DNA of 64,000 bases from positions 806,001 to 870,000 of the forward strand of contig NZ_JAPMLQ010000002.1 in the NCBI RefSeq assembly GCF_026410305.1, in the 5' to 3' direction. Below the pieces are notes generated by a model that was not told where the DNA came from, did no database searches, and saw only the letters and a program-made list of their open reading frames with translations. The stretch comes from Sulfitobacter sp. F26204 (lineage in GTDB: Bacteria > Pseudomonadota > Alphaproteobacteria > Rhodobacterales > Rhodobacteraceae). Made by a program: the position numbers and the translations under genes. Positions 47,529 to 56,591 of this stretch are shown in pieces (positions within the stretch are counted from its first letter, which is position 1; each line of letters opens with the position of its first letter).

Positions 47529-49067
47529 TCAGGCAGGCAGGTGGATGTTGAATCTGTCCCGCACCGCTTTGTCGATCACGAGATCGAACCGGGCGCGCGC
47601 ACGTTCGCTCAGGATCGCTTCCTTGCGCCGCGTGGCGTTTGGCACCAGTTCAGGCTTGCCCAGTTCATCCCATTCCTTGGGGGAGGAACGGTTGCCGAGG
47701 CTTGGATAAACGTGGTCGATCTCCATCCGGCTCAATGTCTGCTCCGTTCCCAGATAATGCCCCGGACCACCCATGCAGACTTCGCGCATCTGCTCCAGTG
47801 CAAGGGTTTCGTCATTCACCTCGATCCCGCGTACACAGCGCAAGGCCTGACCGATGATGTCATCTCCCAAGATCAGGGATTCATGACAAAAACCCAACAG
47901 GGAGGCATGCATTCCCGCGGCTTCATATACCATGTTCAGCCCCGACAGACCCGCCATCACGTTAGAGCACATCTGTTCCCATCCTGCCTGCATATCGGGC
48001 ATCTTGGCATCTGCGATACCTGCTGCCGCACCGCCGGGAACTCCGTAGAACTGGTGCATCTGTGCACAGCCTGCGGTCAGTAATGCCTGTTCACCCGACC
48101 CGCCGGTCATCGCGCCGGAACGCAGATCCAGTCCGAAGGGCCATGTGCCAAAGATTGCCGGATGCCCCGGTTTGACTGCATTGACATAGACCAGACCGGC
48201 CAGACATTCCGCCACGGCCTGGGTAATCGCGCCGGCGATGGTTGATGGTGCTGTGGCGCCTGCCATGCCTGCGGACAATAACAGGACGGGCATGCCGCCC
48301 TCGATGCAGGCCTCCATGACCTGACAGGCCTCGGTGGCAAATTTCATCGGTGGCACGACAAAACAGTTTGAATTCGAGACAAAGGGCCGTTCGCGCCATT
48401 TGTCCTCGCCGCCCGCTATCATATGCAGAAATTCCAGCGCGTGTTTGACATATTCCGGTTCGGTAAACGAGGTGCCTACGTGCTTTAGTGTGCCGGAACA
48501 GCAGGCATAAAGGGTGTTCACGTCCATTTCGCGGTTATCGGTGATGTCACGGCACACCATGGGGCGTTGCAGGAAATGGATATTGTCGAGCACATCGGCA
48601 ATGCGGGCCGCATCATGCAGGTCCTGCACGCCACATTCGCGGTAACTGTTGTCTTCTACATCGACCAAATGGACTGCCGCTCCGGCCGTTCCGAAATGCA
48701 CACGGGTGCCGGAAAGATCCAGATCATGAGCAGGATCCCGGGCAAAAAGCGTGATCCTTCTGTTGGCGCGGGCAATCGTGTCTTCGACCAATGCGCGGGG
48801 AAAGCGGATACGACCATCATCTCCCTGTATCGCCCCGACACCGGTCAGATGGGCCACACCGGACGCGGGGGCATCCGCAAGGCCAATGGTTTCCAGGGCC
48901 TCCAGAGCAGCATTGTGAATCGCTGCCATGCCTTCCAGGGTGAGGGGTCTGTATTGACCGCCCTCCATGCCGGGGCGGATCGGGCGCAGGTGATCGGCAA
49001 GCGGATTGGCGCGGGCAGCGCGACGGGCCGCTCGGCCGCCGCTGCGCAAAGACGTGGTTTCTGTCAT
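47529..49067 (-). CDS. Trimethylamine methyltransferase (MttB) family protein, non-pyrrolysine type
   Basis: 512 residues from the ATG at 49067; a TTG at 49088 is possible. The whole length matches the MttB family: HNAALEALETIGLADAP near 50, FGTAGAAVHLVDVEDNSYREC near 125, QMHQFYGVPGGAAAGIADAKMPDMQAGWEQ near 330, and CMGGPGHYLGTEQTLSRM near 430. There is no in-frame amber codon, so it is the non-pyrrolysine branch, whose studied members demethylate quaternary amines such as glycine betaine and pass the methyl group to a corrinoid protein. No corrinoid-protein or activase gene adjoins, so partners must be elsewhere. Confidence 0.9.
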   Translation of the reverse strand: MTETTSLRSGGRAARRAARANPLADHLRPIRPGMEGGQYRPLTLEGMAAIHNAALEALETIGLADAPASGVAHLTGVGAIQGDDGRIRFPRALVEDTIARANRRITLFARDPAHDLDLSGTRVHFGTAGAAVHLVDVEDNSYRECGVQDLHDAARIADVLDNIHFLQRPMVCRDITDNREMDVNTLYACCSGTLKHVGTSFTEPEYVKHALEFLHMIAGGEDKWRERPFVSNSNCFVVPPMKFATEACQVMEACIEGGMPVLLLSAGMAGATAPSTIAGAITQAVAECLAGLVYVNAVKPGHPAIFGTWPFGLDLRSGAMTGGSGEQALLTAGCAQMHQFYGVPGGAAAGIADAKMPDMQAGWEQMCSNVMAGLSGLNMVYEAAGMHASLLGFCHESLILGDDIIGQALRCVRGIEVNDETLALEQMREVCMGGPGHYLGTEQTLSRMEIDHVYPSLGNRSSPKEWDELGKPELVPNATRRKEAILSERARARFDLVIDKAVRDRFNIHLPA

Positions 49068-49501
49068 AGGGAAGTATCCGTTGGGCAAATGAAAGGGTAG
49101 GGCGGTTACAACCGCAGCGGTGCCCCGCGTGCCGCACGTCCCCGAACAGCACCAATGGTGCGGCAGATCCGTGTGATGATGCAGATGTCCGCTTCCATGC
49201 GCCGACCCTTTTTGCGGCTTCCTTAATGGGTAGCCTGCTCAGACAATAAGTCGGTTTCTGTCCTGTTTACGGCGTTTGTGTCTGTTTGCGACCCGTGCAG
49301 CTGCAGCATGAAAGACCGTCCTCATGGGATCAAAGCGGCACCAATGCGCGTTGCAGGCAGGATCGGCCCATTGTGCGCTTGGCAGCTGGATGGCGGTCTT
49401 GGTCGGGATCAAAGCGACCGGTGACTTTTGATTGCCCAAGATTATTGATGGGCCGCAAAGGGCGTTTGGGATGTCGTGCAGTTCGGTCCCGGAGGCGCGC
49501 T
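49068..49501. other. Intergenic region between the MttB-like gene and an aminotransferase gene
   Basis: 434 bp. Frames of 66-99 codons exist on both strands but lack ribosome sites, similarity or plausible composition. A short perfect palindrome, GCGGTT-AC-AACCGC at 49102-49115, lies about 35 bases before the MttB-like start and could be an operator. Otherwise nothing is recognised. Confidence 0.5.
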
Positions 49502-50680
49502 TTACTCGTCGATGCGGCAGGTTTTCGCAAAGGCGCAAAGCGTTTTTAGCGCTGTCTCAAAAGCGCTGTCCTGGATCGTCATTGCAACGCGCACATGTCC
49601 CGCGGCCGAGGCCCCGAAACTCTCGCCCGGCATTACCGCGATATGATGTGCATCCAACAGGGCGTTTGCAAAGGCCTCGCCCGACATGCCGGTGCTGCGT
49701 ACGTCCAGCATCAGGTACATTGCGCCCTGTGCAGGCACCAGAGAGACCGCGTTCTGACCGGCCAGCAGCTTTTGCGCGATGGCACGGCGGCGTCGGAAAG
49801 GGGCGGCGACCTCGGCTTCGAAATCGGGGCCGAGATTCAGGGCAAACAATGCGGCATCCTGAATATAACCGGGCACGCCATAGGTGGTATGGATCGCCAG
49901 ATTGATCATATCGTCGACAATCTGCGCAGGTCCGACAATCCAGCCGATGCGAGACCCGGTCATGGCGTGGGATTTGGACATCGAGCCGACTACAAGTGTG
50001 CGCTGAGCCATATCGGGCAATGCACGCGGCGACAGGTGGTCACCTTCCCAAACCTGGGTGTCATAGACTTCATCCGATATCAGCCAAAGGTCGTGATCCT
50101 TGCAAACCTGTGCGATGCCTTCAAGGGTGGCACGGGAATACACCACGCCCGTAGGGTTGTTAGGCGAGTTGATCAGCAGGGATCTAGCGCCCTTTGCCTC
50201 GGCCGCAATATCGGCAGCACGAGGTTGAAAGGCGTCCTCTGCATGGGTTTGTATGCGCTGGGGCGCTGTGCTGGCACCCCGCAGGGTACCGGGATAGGTG
50301 GCATAAAAAGGATCAAGGTACAATGCACGGTCACCAGGATCACAAACTGCAAAATGGGCAGTATAAAGCGCGGATTGCCCACCCGGTGTGATCAGGATGT
50401 TGTCGCGGGTCGTGGGCACGCCGCTTTGCGCCTCAACCCGTGCCGCAATCGTGTCGCGCAGCGCAGGTACCCCCGGGACCGAGGCATAACCGGTGTGCCC
50501 CCCCATGGCAGACCTGTGCATGTCCTGCAGAATGGGCGCAGCGGTACGGATGTCATGTTCCCCGATGGTCAGCTCCACAACAGGTGTACCCGCCGCGATC
50601 ATCTCTCGGGCTTTGTTGAACACGTCCCAGCCGTCTGATCCGCCGCCCAAGATCCCCGAAATCCGCTTTGATGGCTGCAT
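49502..50680 (-). CDS. Class I/II PLP-dependent aminotransferase
   Basis: 392 residues from the ATG at 50680 (MQPSKRISGILGGGSDGWDV); an earlier in-frame start at 50740 is not homologous. NSPNNPTGVVYS near 170, LISDEVYDTQVW near 198 and the PLP lysine in GSMSKSHAMTGSRIGW near 232-247 are canonical. The GGGSDGWDVF start and overall pattern recall arginine:pyruvate (AruH-like) and related transaminases, but the substrate is not settled. It stands alone between the MttB-like gene and divergent cysS. Confidence 0.87.
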   Translation of the reverse strand: MQPSKRISGILGGGSDGWDVFNKAREMIAAGTPVVELTIGEHDIRTAAPILQDMHRSAMGGHTGYASVPGVPALRDTIAARVEAQSGVPTTRDNILITPGGQSALYTAHFAVCDPGDRALYLDPFYATYPGTLRGASTAPQRIQTHAEDAFQPRAADIAAEAKGARSLLINSPNNPTGVVYSRATLEGIAQVCKDHDLWLISDEVYDTQVWEGDHLSPRALPDMAQRTLVVGSMSKSHAMTGSRIGWIVGPAQIVDDMINLAIHTTYGVPGYIQDAALFALNLGPDFEAEVAAPFRRRRAIAQKLLAGQNAVSLVPAQGAMYLMLDVRSTGMSGEAFANALLDAHHIAVMPGESFGASAAGHVRVAMTIQDSAFETALKTLCAFAKTCRIDE

Positions 50681-50909
50681 GTTGTGTCCCTTCCCCTGTT
50701 TACAGGCAGGGGCGCAGAGAGAGATCGATTCGTCAATCAACCTTGACCTACCGGCCTGTCCTCGGCTAGCTATCCGGCATGACCATGATGACCTGCATGA
50801 TTTGTTGCACGATTACCTGCTGAGTTTTTTCTCGCGGGTTGTTATCATGTCGTTTCGTTTTCTTAAGATATGTGGCAAGCCCGCGTGACCGCTGCGCGAG
50901 GAAGACACG

Positions 50910-52346
50910 ATGAGCACAATCAATCTCTACAACACCAAGACCCGTCGCAAAGAACCCTTTGCGCCCTTGGACCCGAACAACGTGCGTATGTATGTTTGCG
51001 GACCAACGGTCTATGATCGTGCCCACTTGGGCAATGCACGACCGGTGATCGTGTTTGACGTGCTGAACCGTTTGCTGCGCCATGTTTATGGGCAGGATCA
51101 TGTCACCTATGTGCGCAATTTCACGGATGTGGACGACAAGATTAACGCCCGCGCAGCGCAAAGTGGCAGATCCATCAGTGACATCACCGCCGAGACAACG
51201 GGCTGGTTTCTGGAGGATATGGCCGCAGTCGGGGCGTTGCAGCCGTCGATACGGGGCAAGGACCATGAACGCGCAATGCCACGTGCCACCGCCTATATCG
51301 GCCAGATGGTTGCGATGATTGAAGACCTGATTGAAAAGGGCCATGCCTATCCCGCAGAGGGGCATGTGTTGTTCCGGGTGCGGTCCTATTCTGAATATGG
51401 TGCACTGTCTGGGCGGTCTGTGGATGATATGATCGCCGGCGCGCGGGTTGAAGTGGCCCCGTTCAAAGAAGACCCGATGGATTTTGTGCTGTGGAAACCC
51501 TCGCCGGATGATTTGCCCGGCTGGGAGTCGCCTTGGGGGCGTGGCCGTCCCGGTTGGCATATCGAATGCTCTGCCATGGCGCATGAATTGCTGGGCGAGA
51601 GTTTTGACATTCACGGCGGCGGCAATGATTTGACCTTCCCGCATCACGAGAATGAGATTGCGCAGTCCAAATGTGCAGGCCACGGGTTTGCGAATGTCTG
51701 GATGCACAACGAGATGTTGCAGGTGGAGGGCAAGAAGATGTCCAAGTCCCTTGGCAACTTCTTTACCGTGCGCGATTTGCTGGAACAGGGCGTGCCTGGG
51801 GAGGTGATCCGCTTTGTGATGTTGTCGACGCATTACCGCAAGCCGATGGACTGGACCGAGAAGAAGCGGGTTGAGGCGGAGAAGACGCTGCGGAAATGGC
51901 GGGATGCAGCAAATGCGGCGGGAGCCGACGGTAAGCCCTCGGAAAAGGTGCTTAGTGCCTTGGCGGATGATCTGAATACATCACTGGCTATTTCGGAACT
52001 CCACAAGATCGCGCAATCCATCCTCAGCAAGCAACATGGTGAGGACGAAGCTGGCGAGATAGATGACTTTGCTGCGTCCGCCAGACTCTTGGGGTTGCTT
52101 GAGGACAACGCCGTAATGGGTAGTTGGGTGTTTGATGGAGGAGTTGAAAGTCTCTTGCTTGCAACATGGGAAGATCGGCTTGCGGTGCTTCGTGCGGAGG
52201 CGATGGAGACCAAGAACTTCGCCGAAGTGGACCGGATCAAGTCAGCCCTGATCGCTGTAGGCATCGAAGTGCAAATGAGCAAGGATGGCGTAAAGCTGAC
52301 CGCACCTGCAGGATTTGATCGCGCGACACTGGAGGGGGTGTTGTGA
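50910..52346 (+). CDS. cysS: Cysteinyl-tRNA synthetase
   Basis: 478 residues; GAGGAAG stands 7 bases before the ATG. Class I synthetase: [19 protein letters not shown] (about 28-46) carries the zinc Cys and the HIGH-type [13 protein letters not shown] (near 213) and HHENEIAQS (near 244) complete the zinc site, and [10 protein letters not shown] (near 274) is the KMSKS loop. A C-terminal DALR-like helix bundle follows. An inverted REP doublet lies 28 bases after the stop. Confidence 0.97.
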   Translation: MSTINLYNTKTRRKEPFAPLDPNNVRMYVCGPTVYDRAHLGNARPVIVFDVLNRLLRHVYGQDHVTYVRNFTDVDDKINARAAQSGRSISDITAETTGWFLEDMAAVGALQPSIRGKDHERAMPRATAYIGQMVAMIEDLIEKGHAYPAEGHVLFRVRSYSEYGALSGRSVDDMIAGARVEVAPFKEDPMDFVLWKPSPDDLPGWESPWGRGRPGWHIECSAMAHELLGESFDIHGGGNDLTFPHHENEIAQSKCAGHGFANVWMHNEMLQVEGKKMSKSLGNFFTVRDLLEQGVPGEVIRFVMLSTHYRKPMDWTEKKRVEAEKTLRKWRDAANAAGADGKPSEKVLSALADDLNTSLAISELHKIAQSILSKQHGEDEAGEIDDFAASARLLGLLEDNAVMGSWVFDGGVESLLLATWEDRLAVLRAEAMETKNFAEVDRIKSALIAVGIEVQMSKDGVKLTAPAGFDRATLEGVL

Positions 52347-52373
52347 GTAGTTTGGCAGGACCAGATGTGGCGG

Positions 52374-52427
52374 GTAGGGCGGGGTTGACCCCGCCGCGCC
52401 GGAGTGGCGGGGTCAACCCCGCCCTAC
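52374..52427. repeat. Inverted REP doublet with GTAG feet
   Basis: Two 22-base arms, 52374-52395 and 52406-52427, are perfect reverse complements around a 10-base spacer. Each arm begins (read outward to inward) with GTAG, then has its own palindrome GGCGGGGT-TG-ACCCCGCC. A GTAG foot followed by a short palindrome, often in head-to-head pairs, is the plan of REP elements mobilised by RAYT transposases. It lies in the 157-base gap between cysS and cimA. Confidence 0.8.
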
Positions 52428-52503
52428 GGAGTCTGAGAACCCGGCCATGGGGCGGCAAAGTGCACGAACGTTTCTGTGAGTCACACGGAAAGGGCTATAA
52501 CCA

Positions 52504-54126
52504 ATGAAACAACGCCTCTCCCTCTACGACACCACCCTGCGTGACGGCCAGCAAACTCAGGGCGTGCAATTTTCCACCAAAGAAAAACACCAGATCGCAG
52601 CGGCGCTCGACAGTCTGGGCGTTGACTATATTGAGGGCGGCTGGCCCGGGGCAAACCCCACCGACAATGCGTTTTTCGAGGAGGCACCACAGACCCGGGC
52701 GAAACTCACCGCCTTTGGCATGACCAAACGATCCGGTATTTCGGCGCAGAACGATGATGTGCTGGCCGCCGTGCTGAACGCAGGCACGTCATCCGTTTGC
52801 ATCGTTGGCAAGACGCACGAATTCCACGTTACCAAGGCACTTGGCATCACACTGGAAGAAAATCTGACGTTGTTGAAAGACAGCATCGTGCATCTGGTGG
52901 CATCCGGGCGCGAGGCGCTGTTTGATGCAGAGCACTTCTTTGATGGATATAAATCCAACCCCGATTATGCGTTGAAGTGCCTGAAAACCGTTTATGATGC
53001 GGGGGCGCGCTGGATCGTGTTGTGTGATACCAATGGCGGTACGCTGCCTGCGGAAATCGCCGCGATTACTGCTGCGGTTATCGCGTCCGGTATTCCCGGC
53101 GACCATTTGGGCATCCATACCCATGATGACACTGAAAACGCAGTGGCTTGTACCCTGGCCGCCGTTGATGCGGGGGCACGTCAGATTCAGGGTACATTGA
53201 ACGGTTTGGGCGAACGCTGTGGCAATGCCAACCTCACCGCATTGATCCCGATCCTTTTATTGAAGGAACCCTATGCCAGTCAGTTCGATACGGGCATCTC
53301 TAAAAAGGCGTTAAGCAACCTGACCCGTACCAGCCGCATGCTGGATGAAATTCTCAACCGGGTGCCGCACAAGCAGGCAGGGTTTGTTGGGGCGTCGGCC
53401 TTTGCCCACAAGGCCGGACTGCATGCCAGTGCCATCGCCAAAGATCCGACAACCTATGAACATATCGACCCGGCGCTGGTCGGCAATACGCGGATCATTC
53501 CGATGTCCAATCAAGCCGGTCAGTCCAATCTGCGCAAGCGACTGGCAGAGGCCGGTCTGGATGTGACCAGGGGCGATCCTGCGCTTGGCCGAATCCTTGA
53601 AGAGGTGAAAACACGCGAAGCAGAGGGTTATGCCTATGACACTGCGCAGGCAAGTTTCGAGTTGCTGGCGCGGGAGGTTCTGGGACAGCTACCCGAATTT
53701 TTCGAGGTGAAACGCTATCGCGTGACTGTCGAGCGGCGCAAAAACAAATACAACAAGATGATAAGCCTTTCCGAAGCGGTCGTGGTCGTCAAAGTGGATG
53801 GTGAAAAACGTCAGTCGGTCAGCGAAAGCATGGATGCAGCAGGTGGTGACCGTGGTCCGGTCAACGCGCTGGCCAAGGCTTTGGCCAAGGATCTGGGCCA
53901 ATATTCGGCACTGATCGAAGACATGCGGCTGGTCGATTTCAAGGTGCGCATCACACAAGGCGGCACCGAGGCTGTGACCCGGGTCATCATCGACAGCGAA
54001 GACGGGCAGGGCCGTCGATGGTCGACAGTAGGTGTCAGCGCCAACATAATAGATGCCAGTTTCGAGGCGTTGCTGGATGCGATCCGGTGGAAATTGATCA
54101 GAGATTTGAAAGCCGAAGAGACATGA
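52504..54126 (+). CDS. cimA: Citramalate synthase
   Basis: 540 residues. It condenses pyruvate and acetyl-CoA to citramalate, an entry to isoleucine synthesis that bypasses threonine deaminase. The HMGL-like barrel starts YDTTLRDGQQTQGVQFS (about 8-24); the HxH metal pair is in GIHTHDDTENAVACT (near 201-215); EGGWPGANPTD near 42 is the substrate loop. Residues 385-540 form a LeuA-type dimer regulatory domain with two beta-beta-beta-alpha units, so feedback by isoleucine is likely. The stop overlaps the next start (ATGA). Confidence 0.94.
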   Translation: MKQRLSLYDTTLRDGQQTQGVQFSTKEKHQIAAALDSLGVDYIEGGWPGANPTDNAFFEEAPQTRAKLTAFGMTKRSGISAQNDDVLAAVLNAGTSSVCIVGKTHEFHVTKALGITLEENLTLLKDSIVHLVASGREALFDAEHFFDGYKSNPDYALKCLKTVYDAGARWIVLCDTNGGTLPAEIAAITAAVIASGIPGDHLGIHTHDDTENAVACTLAAVDAGARQIQGTLNGLGERCGNANLTALIPILLLKEPYASQFDTGISKKALSNLTRTSRMLDEILNRVPHKQAGFVGASAFAHKAGLHASAIAKDPTTYEHIDPALVGNTRIIPMSNQAGQSNLRKRLAEAGLDVTRGDPALGRILEEVKTREAEGYAYDTAQASFELLAREVLGQLPEFFEVKRYRVTVERRKNKYNKMISLSEAVVVVKVDGEKRQSVSESMDAAGGDRGPVNALAKALAKDLGQYSALIEDMRLVDFKVRITQGGTEAVTRVIIDSEDGQGRRWSTVGVSANIIDASFEALLDAIRWKLIRDLKAEET

Positions 54127-55103
54127 TCGGCAAAGTGGTCACGTTTATCGTTTCATCAGTTGTGATTACCTTCGGCATTGCCGGCGTGCTGATCCTGTCG
54201 CAACGCCCAAAGGAAATACCGCCCGGCGATGGTCTGGATTTCAGTCAAACGCTTGAAAACGAAAGACAAGTGCCAAAGCCGCTTACCCAAGTGGCAATGC
54301 GTGACGGCTTTCCCTTACAGGTCCGTCGATATGACAGCATTGCGCCAGACGCGCCACTTCTGGTGTTGGTGCACGGTTCCGGCTGGCACGGTCTGCATTT
54401 TGATGGCTTGGCGCGCAGTCTGACTGCCGTCGCTGATGTGATCGCACCCGATTTGCGCGGACATGGCCCAAAGCCCGGACAACGCGGCGACATTGAATAT
54501 ATCAACCAGCTTGAGGATGACCTTGCCGATCTGATCAAAGCCACGGCCAAGCCTGGTCAAAAGGTGGTGCTGGGCGGCCATTCCTCTGGCGGTGGCTTGG
54601 TTCTGCGTTTTGCTGGCGGTGCCCATGGGGGCATGCTGGACGGCGCGCTGCTGCTGGCCCCGTTTCTAAAATATAACGCGCCGACAACGCGCCAGAATTC
54701 GGGCGGTTGGACCAATGTGCTGACACGGCGGATCATCGGGCTGAGCATGTTGAACAGCTTCGGGATCACAGCCTTGAACCATCTGACTGTTATCCAGTTG
54801 CGCATGCCACAAGCCGTGTTGGACGGACCGCTGGGCGATACGGCGACAACAACCTATTCCTATCGTCTGAACACCGGTTTTGCGCCGCATGGCGACTATC
54901 TCAGGGATGTGGCGGCCTTGCCGCGTTTCACGCTGATCGTCGGGGCGCAAGACGAAGCCTTTGATGCGGCGTTGTACGAACCGACAATGGGCGCGGTGAC
55001 AGACAAGGGCACCTATGTGATCGTCGATGGAGTCAAACATCTGGACATCGTCGATGCCGTGCAAACACGCGAAACTATCGAAAGCTATCTCAATGACTTC
55101 TGA
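54123..55103 (+). CDS. Membrane-anchored alpha/beta hydrolase
   Basis: 326 residues from the ATG at 54123 overlapping the cimA stop. One N-terminal membrane helix (VVTFIVSSVVITFGIAGVLIL, about 4-24) is followed by a lysophospholipase-like alpha/beta hydrolase fold: oxyanion segment VHGSGWHG near 83, nucleophile elbow GGHSSGGGL near 151-159 with Ser, and the late His in VDGVKHLDIVD near 303. The Asp is probably in VGAQDEAFD near 277. Substrate unknown. Coupling with cimA looks positional only. Confidence 0.85.
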   Translation: MIGKVVTFIVSSVVITFGIAGVLILSQRPKEIPPGDGLDFSQTLENERQVPKPLTQVAMRDGFPLQVRRYDSIAPDAPLLVLVHGSGWHGLHFDGLARSLTAVADVIAPDLRGHGPKPGQRGDIEYINQLEDDLADLIKATAKPGQKVVLGGHSSGGGLVLRFAGGAHGGMLDGALLLAPFLKYNAPTTRQNSGGWTNVLTRRIIGLSMLNSFGITALNHLTVIQLRMPQAVLDGPLGDTATTTYSYRLNTGFAPHGDYLRDVAALPRFTLIVGAQDEAFDAALYEPTMGAVTDKGTYVIVDGVKHLDIVDAVQTRETIESYLNDF

Positions 55104-55815
55104 TCCGACGCAGGCGTTTTTTACCTTACACAGGGATTTGCCCCGCGAAGGGCCGGGCGAACCCGCAGATATTCATTGGGCGGCCAGCGTCGCGGGCACA
55201 CCCCAAACAGCACAGATGGCTGATGTCGGTTGCGGTCCAGGTGGCGACATCGGTTCCCTGCTGGAAATTGCGCCCAGGGGACAGGTGACTGCCCTCGACA
55301 AGATAGCGCACTTTGTAACAGCTGCCCGAGAGACCTGGCAGGGGGACGGGCGGGTGACGGTGCTCAAGGCGGATATGGCGGTCATCCGCAATCAATATGA
55401 TCTGATTTGGTGTGCTGGCGCGGTTTATTTTCTGGGAGTCACCGAAGCCTTGACCGGGTGGCGCAAATCCTTGACCCGCAATGGGGTGATCGCATTTTCA
55501 GAGATATGCTGGTTCACCGACCGGCCCTCGCCAAGGGCGCGAAAGCTTTGGTCCGGCTATCCGGCGATGACAGATGCGGCAGGCATTCAGCAACGGGTCG
55601 AAGCGGCAGGCTATGAAGTTCTGGATACACGCCCTTTGTCGGATGCAGCCTGGGAAGCTTATTTGACACCACTTGAAATACGTATCGCAGCCCTGCGTAA
55701 AGGTGCTGATTCAGCATTGCAAAAGGTGTTGGACGAAGCAGCCGAAGAAGCGGCCTGTTGGCGTGAACACCGGCAGGAATTCGGCTATTTGCTGAGTGTC
55801 GTTCGACCAAAATGA
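55093..55815 (+). CDS. Class I SAM-dependent methyltransferase
   Basis: 240 residues from the ATG at 55093, which lies 11 bases inside the hydrolase gene. Motif I is ADVGCGPGGDIGSLLE (about 37-52), with the acidic end of beta-2 in VTALDKIAHF; DLIWCAGAVYFLG near 100 is motif IV. A C-terminal helical region is charged. Small-molecule methyltransferases of this type are common and the substrate is not evident. Its stop overlaps the following gene by four bases. Confidence 0.83.
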   Translation: MTSDPTQAFFTLHRDLPREGPGEPADIHWAASVAGTPQTAQMADVGCGPGGDIGSLLEIAPRGQVTALDKIAHFVTAARETWQGDGRVTVLKADMAVIRNQYDLIWCAGAVYFLGVTEALTGWRKSLTRNGVIAFSEICWFTDRPSPRARKLWSGYPAMTDAAGIQQRVEAAGYEVLDTRPLSDAAWEAYLTPLEIRIAALRKGADSALQKVLDEAAEEAACWREHRQEFGYLLSVVRPK

Positions 55816-56588
55816 GTTTTGATGAGGATCTGAAGGCCTGTGCCAGCCTGGTTGAACGCGCCGACCCCTGGCGCTTTCGCGCTGTGATGGCTGCACCTGT
55901 CGCGGCCCGACGCGTGTTGTTCCCACTTTATGCCTTTAACGTCGAAGTTGCCCGCGCGCCCTGGGTCACACAGGAGCCGATGATCGCGGAGATGCGGCTA
56001 CAATGGTGGCGCGACATCGCCGAAGAAATCGCCAAGGGTGCGCCAGTACGTCGCCATGAAGTGGCCACGCCCCTGGCATCAGTCCTTTCGGTTGAAAATG
56101 CTGATCTTTTGGATGAGCTTATCGCAGCAAGGCGTTGGGATATATACAAGGATGCCTTCGAAAGCCAGGCGCATTTTGAACGTTATATTGATCAGACCAC
56201 AGGCAATCTGGCATGGATTGCGGCCAATACGCTTGGTTGTGCTGATGAACAAACCGTGCGGCATGCAGCTTTTGCCTCGGGCGTTGCTGCCTGGTTTCGC
56301 GCCATTCCCGAGCTTGAGGCGCGCGGGCGCATCCCGTTGCTGGACGGGACCGCTGCGGGTGTTGCCAAACTGGCAGATGCCGCGCTTGCCCGGTTGGCCC
56401 AAGCCTGCGCAAACCGATCCGGCGTAGACCGTGCAGCACGGCCAGCACTGCTGCATGTTGGACCCGCCCGAAAGATCTTGCTGGCGGCTGCAGGTGATCC
56501 CGGCGCGGTGATTGATGGGCGCTTGCCACACCCTGTGGACAGCGACCGTTTCGGTCTTGCCTATCGTGTGCTCACAGGCCGCTGGTAG
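55812..56588 (+). CDS. Squalene/phytoene synthase-fold protein, NDUFAF6-like, without Asp-rich motifs
   Basis: 258 residues. The fold is recognisable from LFPLYAFNVEVARAPWVTQEPMIAEMRLQWWRD (about 36-68) and AAWFRAIPELEARGRIPLLDG (near 156-176). In true synthases these positions hold two aspartate-rich motifs that bind diphosphate through magnesium; here they read EVARA and FRAIPE, so prenyl coupling is not expected. Proteins with this layout are the bacterial relatives of NDUFAF6, a mitochondrial complex I assembly factor. The genes around do not encode carotenoid or complex I enzymes. Confidence 0.8.
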   Translation: MSFDEDLKACASLVERADPWRFRAVMAAPVAARRVLFPLYAFNVEVARAPWVTQEPMIAEMRLQWWRDIAEEIAKGAPVRRHEVATPLASVLSVENADLLDELIAARRWDIYKDAFESQAHFERYIDQTTGNLAWIAANTLGCADEQTVRHAAFASGVAAWFRAIPELEARGRIPLLDGTAAGVAKLADAALARLAQACANRSGVDRAARPALLHVGPARKILLAAAGDPGAVIDGRLPHPVDSDRFGLAYRVLTGRW

Positions 56589-56591
56589 CGG

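Noticed and set aside
49239..49549. Frames on both strands in the gap after the MttB-like gene
   Set aside because: No start signals or family similarity; the two strands mirror each other as random GC-rich frames do.
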